From Bacillota bacterium (GTDB lineage: Bacteria; Bacillota; DTU014), in the NCBI GenBank assembly GCA_012719595.1, contig JAAYAB010000119.1, positions 1 to 32,516 on the forward strand: 32,516 nucleotides of DNA. Reading direction: 5' to 3'. This document shows positions 15,256 through 22,314 of this stretch, one piece after another. The notes beneath the pieces are model-generated. The model searched no databases. It was not told the origin of the DNA and saw only the letters and a list, made by a program, of their open reading frames with translations. Within the stretch, counting starts at the first letter, position 1. Each line of letters opens with the position of its first letter. Made by a program: the position numbers and the translations under genes.

Positions 15256-16195
15256 CTCGGATTATACCCGAGCATGGAAGTATCTCCACTCCCCGCTTCT
15301 CGAACTCGTCGAGTATCGCGTTCATTCCCACAGAATCGCTTGCCATGTGGCCGGCAATAATCACGTTGAGGTGATGCTTCTCGGCTTCCTTCTTCTTCTC
15401 GTCGCTGAGGTGCATCTCAACAACAGTGCCGACCCCCGCCTTCACCATCTCCGCTATGTCCTCGGTAGGTCCTCCAGTTCCTCCAGTCATCATCACGACA
15501 ATCTTGCCTGCTCTGGCTTCCTTTGACCCGACCAGGATCTTTGGGCCGATGCCGAGCTTGGCGGCCTGCTTGTACTCGGGTATCTCTTTGAGGACTGCTA
15601 CTATGTCCTCCAGAGTCTCCGGTGACTTGGCGTCCAGGTGCTTCTGCACGAACTGGTGGGCGTTGTTGTCCGCCGGAGTATGGATGCTCATGAGAGGCAT
15701 GTTCAGCAGCCTCGCGGCATCCACTACTCGGAAGTGGTTGGCCGGCATGAGGTGACGCCCTACCTCCTTGATCCTCTCGCCTAGGATCCCTTCAGCGACG
15801 TTAATCGGAATCCCAAGCTGTGCCATGATGTCAGCCTGAACCTTCATGACATCCTCGAACCTGACCCTCGCCTTTCCTGCAGGATGGTGGCTCAGGATGA
15901 GGTCAATCTTCGTCCCCTGCCGCTCGAGTTCCTTAGCCAGTAGTATCTCGCTGACGTCGATGTCTACTCCTACGAGAACACGATTTACCTCTGTGTCGTC
16001 ATCTCCAAAAGAGATTCTCGAGTCTGAGTAAGGATTGGTCAATTGCTCGACATCGAACTCATCTTTATCGTCGCCCTTGAGCTCTTCGTATTTCTTCCTC
16101 GTCTTGTCGAGCAGCCGCTGAACTGCAGCCCTGCCTCTGGGGTCAGCGTCGATTCCCTTCTGAACCGCCAGCTCGTACATGTCTCGAAGTCGCAC
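15233..16195 (-). CDS. NIF3-family (NGG1p-interacting factor 3) metal-binding protein
   Basis: This 320-residue protein of the NIF3/DUF34 family is a conserved dinuclear-metal-binding protein often called GTP cyclohydrolase 1 type 2, whose real function is unresolved. Visible family motifs are 'LVGVDID' near residue 75, the metal-ligand pair in 'LILSHHPAG', 'ARLLNMPLMSIHTPADN', 'MMTGGTGG' and 'NVIIAGHMASDSVGMN'. The C-terminus 'VEILPCSGIIRVSR' is typical of the long clostridial and archaeal form. The start is GTG at 16195, with AAGGAGG seven bases upstream. It lies 62 nt after the URO-D-like gene and 161 nt before the hydrolase gene, probably in one operon. Confidence 0.9.
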   Translation of the reverse strand: MRLRDMYELAVQKGIDADPRGRAAVQRLLDKTRKKYEELKGDDKDEFDVEQLTNPYSDSRISFGDDDTEVNRVLVGVDIDVSEILLAKELERQGTKIDLILSHHPAGKARVRFEDVMKVQADIMAQLGIPINVAEGILGERIKEVGRHLMPANHFRVVDAARLLNMPLMSIHTPADNNAHQFVQKHLDAKSPETLEDIVAVLKEIPEYKQAAKLGIGPKILVGSKEARAGKIVVMMTGGTGGPTEDIAEMVKAGVGTVVEMHLSDEKKKEAEKHHLNVIIAGHMASDSVGMNAILDEFEKRGVEILPCSGIIRVSRATVC

Positions 16196-16257
16196 TCGAA
16201 TTCCTCCTTAGTACAAGACATCTATGTATACTTCCCAAAAGCGAGCTTCCAACCTGC

Positions 16258-17418
16258 TCAAGCGAGTGCCCATACCTCGCTGATCTCATTCTTGCTCCAT
16301 CCCATCATCGCAAGCTTCTCCCGGATGTAGTACCGGTAGTTCTCATACGGGACATCGGGCGGTATCCTGTGGTCGCCGTGAGGAATGTAGCCTCCTTCCT
16401 CGAAGACCTTCTCCACCCTCTTGAGTTCTGCCAGGATCTCCTCTCTGCCCTTGCTGAAGCGGTACTTCTCGAGCCCTCCCCGCAAGAGGATCTGCCTGCC
16501 GTACTGCTTCCTCAGTGCAACGGGGTCGCTGCCACAATGGACCTCCAGAGGGAACATGCAGTTCAACCCGGCCTCGAGCCAGATCGGCACCAGCGGCCTG
16601 ATGTCGCCGTCGCAGTCTGTCCAGATAATGTCGACTCCGTGCTGCCTAAGGACGTCGCAGACCTGCTTCACCCGGGGTCCCACTATGTCCCTGAACATCG
16701 CCGGCGAGATCATCGGTCCGCCGCGGAAGCATATGTCCTCCCATCCAGATGCGAAGTCAATCTGGCACTCTCTGAGACAGGCCTTCAGCTGGACAAGCTT
16801 GACTTGGGTGAGGGTTTCGACCATCTCCTCCACTAGTTCAGGGTCATCGTACATCATGAGTGCCAGTTGCTCGAAGCCCACCCAGTCGCGAATCCATCCA
16901 AAGAAAGACCCGAAATCGACTCCAACCGGAACCTGCGAGCGCCGCGTTTTCTCTCCTATGGCGGCCCAGTCTCTATCCCTTGCCGGTGAACTCGGGTCAA
17001 GCCGGTCCTTGAAGCGCTTCCAGTCCTCTCTCCCCGATATGGGCATCTTGATGTACTTGGGAATGCTGACGACGCTGCCTTTTCCCTCTTCGGCTATCAT
17101 GCCATCGGGGTGCTCGACCACTCTGGAGTTCTCCTTTTCCTCGAGAACTTTTACTGGACCTGAAAACGGTGGGTCAAGGTAAACCGAAATTGGAACACTC
17201 CATCTCGGGTCGACACCGAAGTACGATTCGACAGATCCACGTCCTTCGCCGCGGGTTATCTCCCTGGGAAGACCCTGCTCGTGCCATTTCTCTATGGTCT
17301 GATCCCAGTATCCGAACTCCCAGTGGACTCCTCTGTCAATGGTCTGGAAGTGCATCTGCCGAATGAAGCGCTCTCTGTGGCTGAGCTCAGACATGCCCTG
17401 TCTCAGGATGCTTTCCAT
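16258..17418 (-). CDS. Uroporphyrinogen-decarboxylase-family protein (methyltransferase-like)
   Basis: This 386-residue TIM-barrel protein belongs to the URO-D superfamily, which covers HemE and cobamide-dependent methyltransferases such as MtaA. The active-site-type motif is 'WTDCDGDIRPLVPIWLEAG', and the C-terminal part has 'GGYIPHGDHRIPPDVPYENY', typical of the stand-alone URO-D-like proteins found in sugar- or methyl-compound gene clusters. No other heme genes are nearby and the sequence is longer than HemE, so a heme role is unlikely. A methyltransferase or related role is inferred. The ATG at 17418 has GAGGAGG ten bases upstream. It follows the class II aldolase gene across a 258-nt gap occupied by a 19-bp repeat array. 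Confidence 0.82.
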   Translation of the reverse strand: MESILRQGMSELSHRERFIRQMHFQTIDRGVHWEFGYWDQTIEKWHEQGLPREITRGEGRGSVESYFGVDPRWSVPISVYLDPPFSGPVKVLEEKENSRVVEHPDGMIAEEGKGSVVSIPKYIKMPISGREDWKRFKDRLDPSSPARDRDWAAIGEKTRRSQVPVGVDFGSFFGWIRDWVGFEQLALMMYDDPELVEEMVETLTQVKLVQLKACLRECQIDFASGWEDICFRGGPMISPAMFRDIVGPRVKQVCDVLRQHGVDIIWTDCDGDIRPLVPIWLEAGLNCMFPLEVHCGSDPVALRKQYGRQILLRGGLEKYRFSKGREEILAELKRVEKVFEEGGYIPHGDHRIPPDVPYENYRYYIREKLAMMGWSKNEISEVWALA

Positions 17419-17465
17419 AGTGCTCGATCCTCCTCGATTGCCTGTGGTGTCGACGCCGATGAAGA

Positions 17466-17693
17466 GTGCAGGCGCCTGCCCGTGGCGTCATAGCTGGCCA
17501 GAGGTGTCAGCGCCTGCCCGGAGCGTCAGCTCCGGTCAGAGGTGTCAGCGCCTGCCCGGAGTGTCATCGCCGGCTCTCAGTGCCATCGCCGGCCGGGGGC
17601 GTCATCGCCCGCCCGGAATGTCATCGCCCGTCCGGAGCGTCAGCTCCGGCCGGGGTGCCATCGCCAGCCCGCAACGTCAACGCTGGTCAGTCG
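17466..17693. repeat. 19-bp tandem repeat, about 12 copies
   Basis: Units of 19 bp start at 17466, 17485, 17504, 17523, 17542, 17561, 17580, 17599, 17618 and 17637, then two more with a 1-bp deletion. A representative unit is GCGTCATCGCCCGCCCGGA. Copies are degenerate, keeping GTCA and GC(C/T)(C/G)G cores, and there are no spacers. The array lies between the aldolase and URO-D-like genes and the aldolase stop codon (17677-17679) falls in the last unit, so the array would be transcribed in the middle of the operon mRNA. Confidence 0.93.
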
Positions 17694-18444
17694 ACAACAG
17701 CCGGCGCCTGTACTCCTCGTCAGGCCTGTGCTCAATTCTGTGTGCCTGCTCAGGCGTGAGATAGTCGACGCCCCCGAGCATCGCCGCGTGCATAAGGATG
17801 GTCGCCACCTTCACCCACATTTTGCAGGCGTTGAGCGCCGCCTTGGGCGTCTCGGACAGCACGATCAGGCCATGGTTCTTCATGAGGATAGATCGCGGAG
17901 CGCGTCCATGGCGTCCAATGTATTCCTCGCAGCTCCTCTTGATCTGTACTCCCAGCTTCAGGCCCGGGTCTACGTACGGCACAAACACGTGCTCCAAACC
18001 GCAGCACACGATCTCATCGGGAAACATCCTCCCGCTGAGCAGTTCGAATGCTCGTCTCGAGCAGAGAATCGAGTTCACGGCCACGGGATGAGTATGGACC
18101 ACATACTCAACTCCAGGGATGCTCTGCAGGTAGGCGTGCAAGAGCGTCTCCACTGACGGCTTCGCCTTGCTCGTCCCCACTACGGCCTTTGCCAGCACAG
18201 ACTCCACCTCGGAATCCGACGCGTTTCCGCGCTCCAGCAGAGTCAGTACAGGCTCTCTCTCGACCAGGACAAACGTTGCCTCGTCTGCTGTACCGAGTTC
18301 AGTGCCGCTGGCTTTCACGTAGAACGTTTTCTCATCGACACCCGCAGACGTATTGCCCTCGCCCAGAATAACAAGCCCTGCCTCAGGCTTGCCCACCTCT
18401 CGAGACAGGTCGATGAGGCTCTGCAGGATTTCCCTTTGTGTCAT
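17677..18444 (-). CDS. Class II aldolase/adducin-family protein
   Basis: This 255-residue zinc-dependent class II aldolase-family protein is of the fuculose-phosphate aldolase / ribulose-phosphate epimerase type. Zinc-ligand motifs are 'YVVHTHPVAVN' and the third His in 'MKNHGLIVLSETPKAAL'. 'GEGNTSAGVDEKTFYVKASGTELG' is the phosphate-binding N-terminal motif. The frame is open to 18792, but the extra residues are the translation of a 26-bp repeat array whose period is not a multiple of three. ATG at 18444 has AGAGGAG 12 bases upstream. ATG at 18456 abuts that SD and is less likely. It is the first gene of a probable operon with the URO-D-like, NIF3 and MBL-fold genes. The sugar substrate is unknown. 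Confidence 0.88.
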   Translation of the reverse strand: MTQREILQSLIDLSREVGKPEAGLVILGEGNTSAGVDEKTFYVKASGTELGTADEATFVLVEREPVLTLLERGNASDSEVESVLAKAVVGTSKAKPSVETLLHAYLQSIPGVEYVVHTHPVAVNSILCSRRAFELLSGRMFPDEIVCCGLEHVFVPYVDPGLKLGVQIKRSCEEYIGRHGRAPRSILMKNHGLIVLSETPKAALNACKMWVKVATILMHAAMLGGVDYLTPEQAHRIEHRPDEEYRRRLLSTDQR

Positions 18445-18460
18445 GTAAACACTCATCTCC

Positions 18461-18642
18461 TCTGCGGTAACTCTAGTTCGATCAAATCCTCCGTAACTCC
18501 AATTCGACAAGATCCGTCGCGATTTGGATTCGACCAGATCGGCCGTGACTCCGGTTCGACCAGATTCGTCATGAACCCAGCTCGGCCTAATCCGTCGAGA
18601 TTCTGGTCCGCTCAGATCCGCCGCAATTCCAGTCCGCTGAGA
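18461..18642. repeat. 26-bp tandem repeat, 7 copies, in the aldolase leader
   Basis: Seven contiguous 26-bp units start at 18461, 18487, 18513, 18539, 18565, 18591 and 18617. Recurrent words are TCCGTCG at the unit start and TTCGACCAGA at its end. There are no spacers. The array ends five bases before the aldolase SD, so on the minus strand it forms either the 5' leader or the promoter-proximal region of the operon. The central copies are best conserved. Confidence 0.93.
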
Positions 18643-18785
18643 AATGCTCGAACGGCACTGAGTATCTTTCTCCAGTAATATGCATGCATCCTTCCACGGC
18701 CAGGTCGCTGATCTTTGCGAAACCTCTCTGGAAGAAGGAGGCCTGACGTCCATCTCTTGTATCTGTATGAAACCATCGGATAACC

Positions 18786-18821
18786 GGCTCAAATTCCCGA
18801 TAATTCTACGAAATTTGAGCC
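18786..18821. promoter_or_regulatory. Inverted repeat abutting the abrB -35 box
   Basis: Perfect 10-bp arms GGCTCAAATT / AATTTGAGCC are separated by 16 AT-rich bases, and the right arm ends at the base before the -35 TTGACT. Its position suggests an operator for autoregulation or for another repressor. It has no U tract, which argues against a terminator. Confidence 0.5.
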
Positions 18822-18850
18822 TTGACTCTACATGGAAGTCTTGTTATAAT
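18822..18850 (+). promoter_or_regulatory. SigA-type promoter of abrB
   Basis: TTGACT (18822-18827), a 17-bp spacer and TATAAT (18845-18850). Transcription is predicted at about 18857. A perfect 10-bp palindrome GACAATTGTC (18860-18869) sits at the predicted transcript start and is a second candidate operator. Confidence 0.88.
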
Positions 18851-18897
18851 TTCCTTGCTGACAATTGTCGAAATGTGTAGAATCGGGGGTAGGCACG

Positions 18898-19140
18898 ATG
18901 AAATCAACGGGTATTGTGAGGAAAGTCGATGAGCTTGGACGGGTAGTGATTCCTATCGAACTGAGACGCACCATGCAGATCGCAGAAAAAGACCCTCTCG
19001 AGATCTACGTCGACGCCGAGAAAATCATCCTGAAGAAGTACGAACCTGCATGCATCTTCTGTGGAGACGCATCAAACGTCCGGAACTACAAAGAGAAGAA
19101 CATTTGCCAATCATGCCTCGACGAAATGAAAGCACTCTAA
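18898..19140 (+). CDS. abrB: AbrB-family transition-state regulator
   Basis: This 80-residue DNA-binding protein has an N-terminal swapped-hairpin AbrB domain, 'MKSTGIVRKVDELGRVVIPIELRR', almost identical to the Bacillus AbrB/Abh/SpoVT domain. The C-terminal part carries two Cys pairs (CIFC and CQSC), the clostridial zinc-ribbon-like variant. AbrB proteins repress stationary-phase genes during growth. ATG at 18898 has GGGGGTAGG just upstream. The frame reaches back to 18865, but this is only eight bases past the predicted transcript start. The position next to rsmI repeats the Bacillus order, though here abrB converges on rsmI. The inverted repeat and palindrome at the promoter fit autoregulation. 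Confidence 0.94.
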   Translation: MKSTGIVRKVDELGRVVIPIELRRTMQIAEKDPLEIYVDAEKIILKKYEPACIFCGDASNVRNYKEKNICQSCLDEMKAL

Positions 19141-19162
19141 CAACGAGCAGCATGCATCAAGA

Positions 19163-19198
19163 GGGCATTGCGGGCGGCCGAGGCCGTCTGCAATGCCC
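19163..19198. terminator. Hairpin between abrB and rsmI
   Basis: Stem GGGCATTGC / GCAATGCCC continues inward with GGCC / GGCC pairing. The right arm is repeated once more 16 bp further on (CGTCTGCAATGCCCG). The U tract is poor (CTTTGTC beyond the second copy), so this is a probable terminator for two convergent genes. Confidence 0.65.
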
Positions 19199-19244
19199 GT
19201 CGTCTGCAATGCCCGCTTTGTCGCATCGGTCCGCCGGTCGGAGA

Positions 19245-20147
19245 TTAAGACTCTGGATCGGCCTCGCCGGCCCCGCCGTCTGACACGTCCGTGATCAGGC
19301 GGTAGATCTGCCGCCAGGGGCGTCCGAGAGCTGCGGAGATGCGCACCGCGGCGTCCCGCCGGCTGCTTCCTGCCGAAACGATTGCGTCGGCATAGGCTCT
19401 TACCATGGACTCGAGATCCTGGTTCACACAGTCGGAGCGAGCCGGCTCACTTGCCTGGCCTGACTCTTCCGCTTCCGCTCCCGCCACGACCAGCACGCAC
19501 TCTCCCTTGACTTCCCGACCCGATATCGACTGCAGTACGCTGCTGACAGTCCCCCTGATCGTTTCCTCGAACTTCTTTGTCATCTCGCGCGACAGCGAAC
19601 ACCTCCGCTCCCCGCCCAGGTGCCTGTAGAGATCTTCCAGAGTCTTGACCACTCTCTGAGGGGACTCGTAAATAATGACGGTCCTAGGCTCGCGTGAAAG
19701 CTGCTCGAGCCTTTCGGCTCTTTCCGTTCCCTTGCGAGGAAGGAATCCCTCAAACACGAACCTGTCCGTAGACAGCCCTGAAAGCACCAGAGCAGTCAGG
19801 GCCGCATTCGGCCCAGGGATCACTTGCACGTCCAGCCCGGCTTCTATCGCTGCTGCGACCAGATCCTGTCCAGGATCTGAGATCGCGGGCATTCCCGAAT
19901 CCGTGACCAGCGCAACATCGCTCCCGCCTCGCAGGAGGCCAAGTATTTGCTCGCCTGCACGAAATCTGTTGTGTTCATGGTAGCTGATCAGATTCTTGGA
20001 CATGTTGTAGTGGGACAGGAATTTCCGCGTGAGCCGCGTATCCTCAGCGGCGACGACATCAACCCTGCTGATCACATCCAGGACCCGCAGCGTGACATCT
20101 GAGAGGTTGCCTATAGGTGTGGCGCATACGTAGAGCGTTCCTGCCAA
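19245..20147 (-). CDS. rsmI: 16S rRNA (cytidine-1402-2'-O)-methyltransferase
   Basis: This 300-residue RsmI (YabC) is an SAM-dependent tetrapyrrole-methylase-fold enzyme that 2'-O-methylates C1402 in the ribosomal P site. Clear motifs are 'LYVCATPIGNLSDVTLRVL' at the N-terminus, 'VAAEDTR', 'LVTDSGMPAISDPG', 'VIPGPNAALTALVLSGL', 'FVFEGFLPRKG' and 'YESPQRVVKTL'. The C-terminal 'SRRDAAVRISAALG' resembles the usual small helical tail. The start is TTG at 20147, three bases after the trmN6 stop. The GGAG that would serve it lies inside the end of trmN6, indicating coupled translation. Confidence 0.95.
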   Translation of the reverse strand: MAGTLYVCATPIGNLSDVTLRVLDVISRVDVVAAEDTRLTRKFLSHYNMSKNLISYHEHNRFRAGEQILGLLRGGSDVALVTDSGMPAISDPGQDLVAAAIEAGLDVQVIPGPNAALTALVLSGLSTDRFVFEGFLPRKGTERAERLEQLSREPRTVIIYESPQRVVKTLEDLYRHLGGERRCSLSREMTKKFEETIRGTVSSVLQSISGREVKGECVLVVAGAEAEESGQASEPARSDCVNQDLESMVRAYADAIVSAGSSRRDAAVRISAALGRPWRQIYRLITDVSDGGAGEADPES

Positions 20148-20150
20148 ACT

Positions 20151-20921
20151 CTAATCATCTCCGGATTCGTGTACTCCGAAGTAGATCTCCATGGCTTGCT
20201 GCGTGTAGCGTCCATCTTCTCCGTGAATCACCAGAGGCGGGAGCACTGACAACTGCTTCCCTCCGTCTTTGACAGCTTCGAGGAGCACCATCTTCGCAGG
20301 CTTGTCGAGGGATGTGTGAACCAGCTGCATTCGTTTGGGCTCGATCCTGTTCTGCCTCAATTCCACTATCAGATCGGGCAGCCGCTCCGGCCTGTGCACC
20401 ACCGCCAGGCGCCCTGAGCTCTTCAGAACGCGGGAGGCGACGTTTGCGAGATCCTTGAGGGAAAACGAATGCTCATGCCTGGCGATCGCTTCTGAATCGG
20501 ACTTCGACACCGGACCTGAATCGACTGGGCGATATGGAGGATTACAGACAACGAGATCGGCTTTGCTGTGGTCGAACTGCGACAAGACCTCTCTCGCGTC
20601 ACCTTCGATTATCTCTATTCTGTCCTCCAGATCATTCAAGATGACGCTGCGCTTGGCCATGTCTGCAAGCTGCGGCTGGATTTCCACACCGACTACCCGC
20701 TTGGGCTTCCACTTCGCCCACATCAAGAGTGGGATGACTCCTGTTCCTGTGCAGATGTCGATAACGACGTCCCTGTGCTTCGCTCGCGCAAAAGACGACA
20801 GCAGCACCGAATCCATCGAGAACGCAAACAGATCGGAGTGCTGGATCAGTCGCAGTCCATCTCTCTGCAGGTCATCGAGTCGTTCACCTGGCTTGAGCAG
20901 CGACTGAGGATTGCCGTTCAT
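20151..20921 (-). CDS. trmN6: tRNA1(Val) (adenine-37-N6)-methyltransferase family (YabB)
   Basis: This 256-residue class I SAM-dependent methyltransferase belongs to the TrmN6/YabB family, predicted to methylate A37 of tRNA. The SAM-binding motif is in 'VVIDICTGTGVIPLLM', the acidic residue follows in 'VVGVEIQ', and the catalytic NPPY is in 'LVVCNPPYRP'. The N-terminus 'LQRDGLRLIQHSDLFAFSMDSVLL' is characteristic. ATG at 20921 has TGGAG eight bases upstream. A GTG at 20939 overlapping the ricT stop by four bases is also open but has no SD. Its position between ricT and rsmI matches yabB in Bacillus, but yabA and yazA are absent. Confidence 0.9.
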   Translation of the reverse strand: MNGNPQSLLKPGERLDDLQRDGLRLIQHSDLFAFSMDSVLLSSFARAKHRDVVIDICTGTGVIPLLMWAKWKPKRVVGVEIQPQLADMAKRSVILNDLEDRIEIIEGDAREVLSQFDHSKADLVVCNPPYRPVDSGPVSKSDSEAIARHEHSFSLKDLANVASRVLKSSGRLAVVHRPERLPDLIVELRQNRIEPKRMQLVHTSLDKPAKMVLLEAVKDGGKQLSVLPPLVIHGEDGRYTQQAMEIYFGVHESGDD

Positions 20922-20935
20922 CGTTTGGGCTCCAC

Positions 20936-22291
20936 TCACTCGTGATCGCGATTTTGCGCTTGTGAGTTGATCTCGTCGGCAGGCATCATCCGCTGCTCAC
21001 CGTCTCCGAAATCAAGTCTCACCAGCCGTCGCAGGATATCGACATCGACTACTTTGGCAGGCCCTTTCGCGGTGGAGATCTCCTGGCCGATCTTGGGCAG
21101 CCCGTGCCTGCAAGCTTTGTACGCTTCGTACTCGTACCTGAGGCAGCACATGAGGCGGCCGCAGACTCCCGAGATCTTGGTGGGATTCAGCGAGAGGTTC
21201 TGCTCCTTCGCCATTTTGATGGACACAGGCTCGAAATCGCCCAAGAAAGATGCGCAGCACATCGGACGTCCGCAGCATCCGAGACCGCCAATCATCTTCG
21301 CCTCGTCACGGACGCCTATCTGGCGCAGCTCAATGCGGGTTCTGAACACAGACGCCAGGTCCTTGACCAGCTCGCGGAAGTCCACTCGGCCGTCGGCGGT
21401 GAAGTAGAAGACCAGCTTGCTTCGGTCGAATGTGTACTCCACGTCTACCAGCTTCATCGGCAAGTTGTGCTGGGCGATCTTCTCAAGGCAGATGTTGAAA
21501 GCCTGCTTCTCTTTCTCCTCGTTCTCCTTGGCCTTTTCCTGATCCTCGGCTGAAGCTCTCCTGACGACTGGCTTGAGCGGAGACACAATGTCCGAAGCCG
21601 GGACAAGCTTAGGACCGCAGACTATGCTGCCATATTCCACTCCCCTGGTGGTCTCGACTATTACGTTGTCACCGGGCGACAGATCGATCCCGTTGGGTGC
21701 AAAGTAGTAGACTTTGCCTGATTTCCTGAACTTCACACCCACCACGGACACCGGTTCAGCCGCTGATTCACGCCCGGTAACGGCCCCTTCAGTCGCATGC
21801 GGTCTGGCGACCTCATCAGGCTCTTCCGCCACGTCTTCATCAAGCTGATCGGCATCCCACTGCTCGTCTAGCTCTGCCTCTGCGTCCGGTTCAACGATCA
21901 CTTCTGCGGCTTCAGAATTCCAAGACGCTTCTGATGCCGCTCCGGACGTTTCTGACGTCTCCTCAGGCGCCGCTGGCGTCACTCCAGGCGCTTGTGACGC
22001 CAGTTGAGCTGCTTCCGATGTCATTCCAAGAGCTCTCGATGTCGTTTCAGACGTCTTTCCTGGCGTCATTCCGGGCTTCATTGCAGAGCTTTCTCTGGAG
22101 CCGCTACGCTGCTTGTCGGAATGCCTGCGACGGCACGGGTTTCGCGGCGGTTGCGTTCCTCGCCGATCGCGCTCTGATGAGTCGTCCCGCGATCTGTCAG
22201 TGCCTTTTCTGAACCGACCTCTGGGTCTAGATCTATGCTTCGATCTGTCGAATGCTCCGTCAGCCCGCTTGTTCTCTTCTGGTTGCGTCAT
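20936..22291 (-). CDS. ricT: RicT/YaaT (PSP1-domain) protein with long repetitive N-terminal extension
   Basis: This 451-residue protein has a PSP1/RicT core of about 270 residues from residue 180. In Bacillus, RicT forms the RicA-RicF-RicT iron-sulfur complex that directs RNase Y and influences sporulation and competence. The cysteine-rich signatures 'GLGCCGRPMCCASFL' and 'CGRLMCCLRYEYEAYKAC' are intact. The first 180 residues are extra compared with the Bacillus protein: a basic Arg-rich stretch (1-68), eight 7-residue Ser/Thr/Ala repeats (71-126), and an acidic stretch (130-165). The ATG at 22291 has GAGGAG a few bases upstream and lies 23 nt after holB. The extension resembles a disordered, charge-segregated tail and might bind nucleic acid, which is inference. 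Confidence 0.92.
   Translation of the reverse strand: MTQPEENKRADGAFDRSKHRSRPRGRFRKGTDRSRDDSSERDRRGTQPPRNPCRRRHSDKQRSGSRESSAMKPGMTPGKTSETTSRALGMTSEAAQLASQAPGVTPAAPEETSETSGAASEASWNSEAAEVIVEPDAEAELDEQWDADQLDEDVAEEPDEVARPHATEGAVTGRESAAEPVSVVGVKFRKSGKVYYFAPNGIDLSPGDNVIVETTRGVEYGSIVCGPKLVPASDIVSPLKPVVRRASAEDQEKAKENEEKEKQAFNICLEKIAQHNLPMKLVDVEYTFDRSKLVFYFTADGRVDFRELVKDLASVFRTRIELRQIGVRDEAKMIGGLGCCGRPMCCASFLGDFEPVSIKMAKEQNLSLNPTKISGVCGRLMCCLRYEYEAYKACRHGLPKIGQEISTAKGPAKVVDVDILRRLVRLDFGDGEQRMMPADEINSQAQNRDHE
21914..22081. repeat. 21-bp in-frame tandem repeat in ricT, 8 copies
   Basis: The DNA unit is 21 bp with recurring GGCGTCA-TTCC-GGC words. It encodes eight heptapeptides (MKPGMTP, GKTSETT, SRALGMT, SEAAQLA, SQAPGVT, PAAPEET, SETSGAA, SEASWNS). 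Copies are diverged, with Ser/Thr/Ala/Glu composition preserved. Confidence 0.8.
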
Positions 22292-22314
22292 TGAAGCTAC
22301 TCCTCTTTCCTCGC

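Noticed and set aside
17466-18642. Possible CRISPR arrays (19-bp and 26-bp repeats)
   Set aside because: Units are directly contiguous with no spacers, copies are degenerate, and no cas genes are nearby.
18461-18642. tRNA T-arm-like words (GGTTCGA) in the 26-bp repeats
   Set aside because: No acceptor, D or anticodon arm can be built; the word recurs only because of the repeat.
18445-18792. N-terminal extension of the class II aldolase
   Set aside because: It is translation of the 26-bp array, whose period breaks the frame every unit, and the family sequence begins at the internal ATG with an SD.
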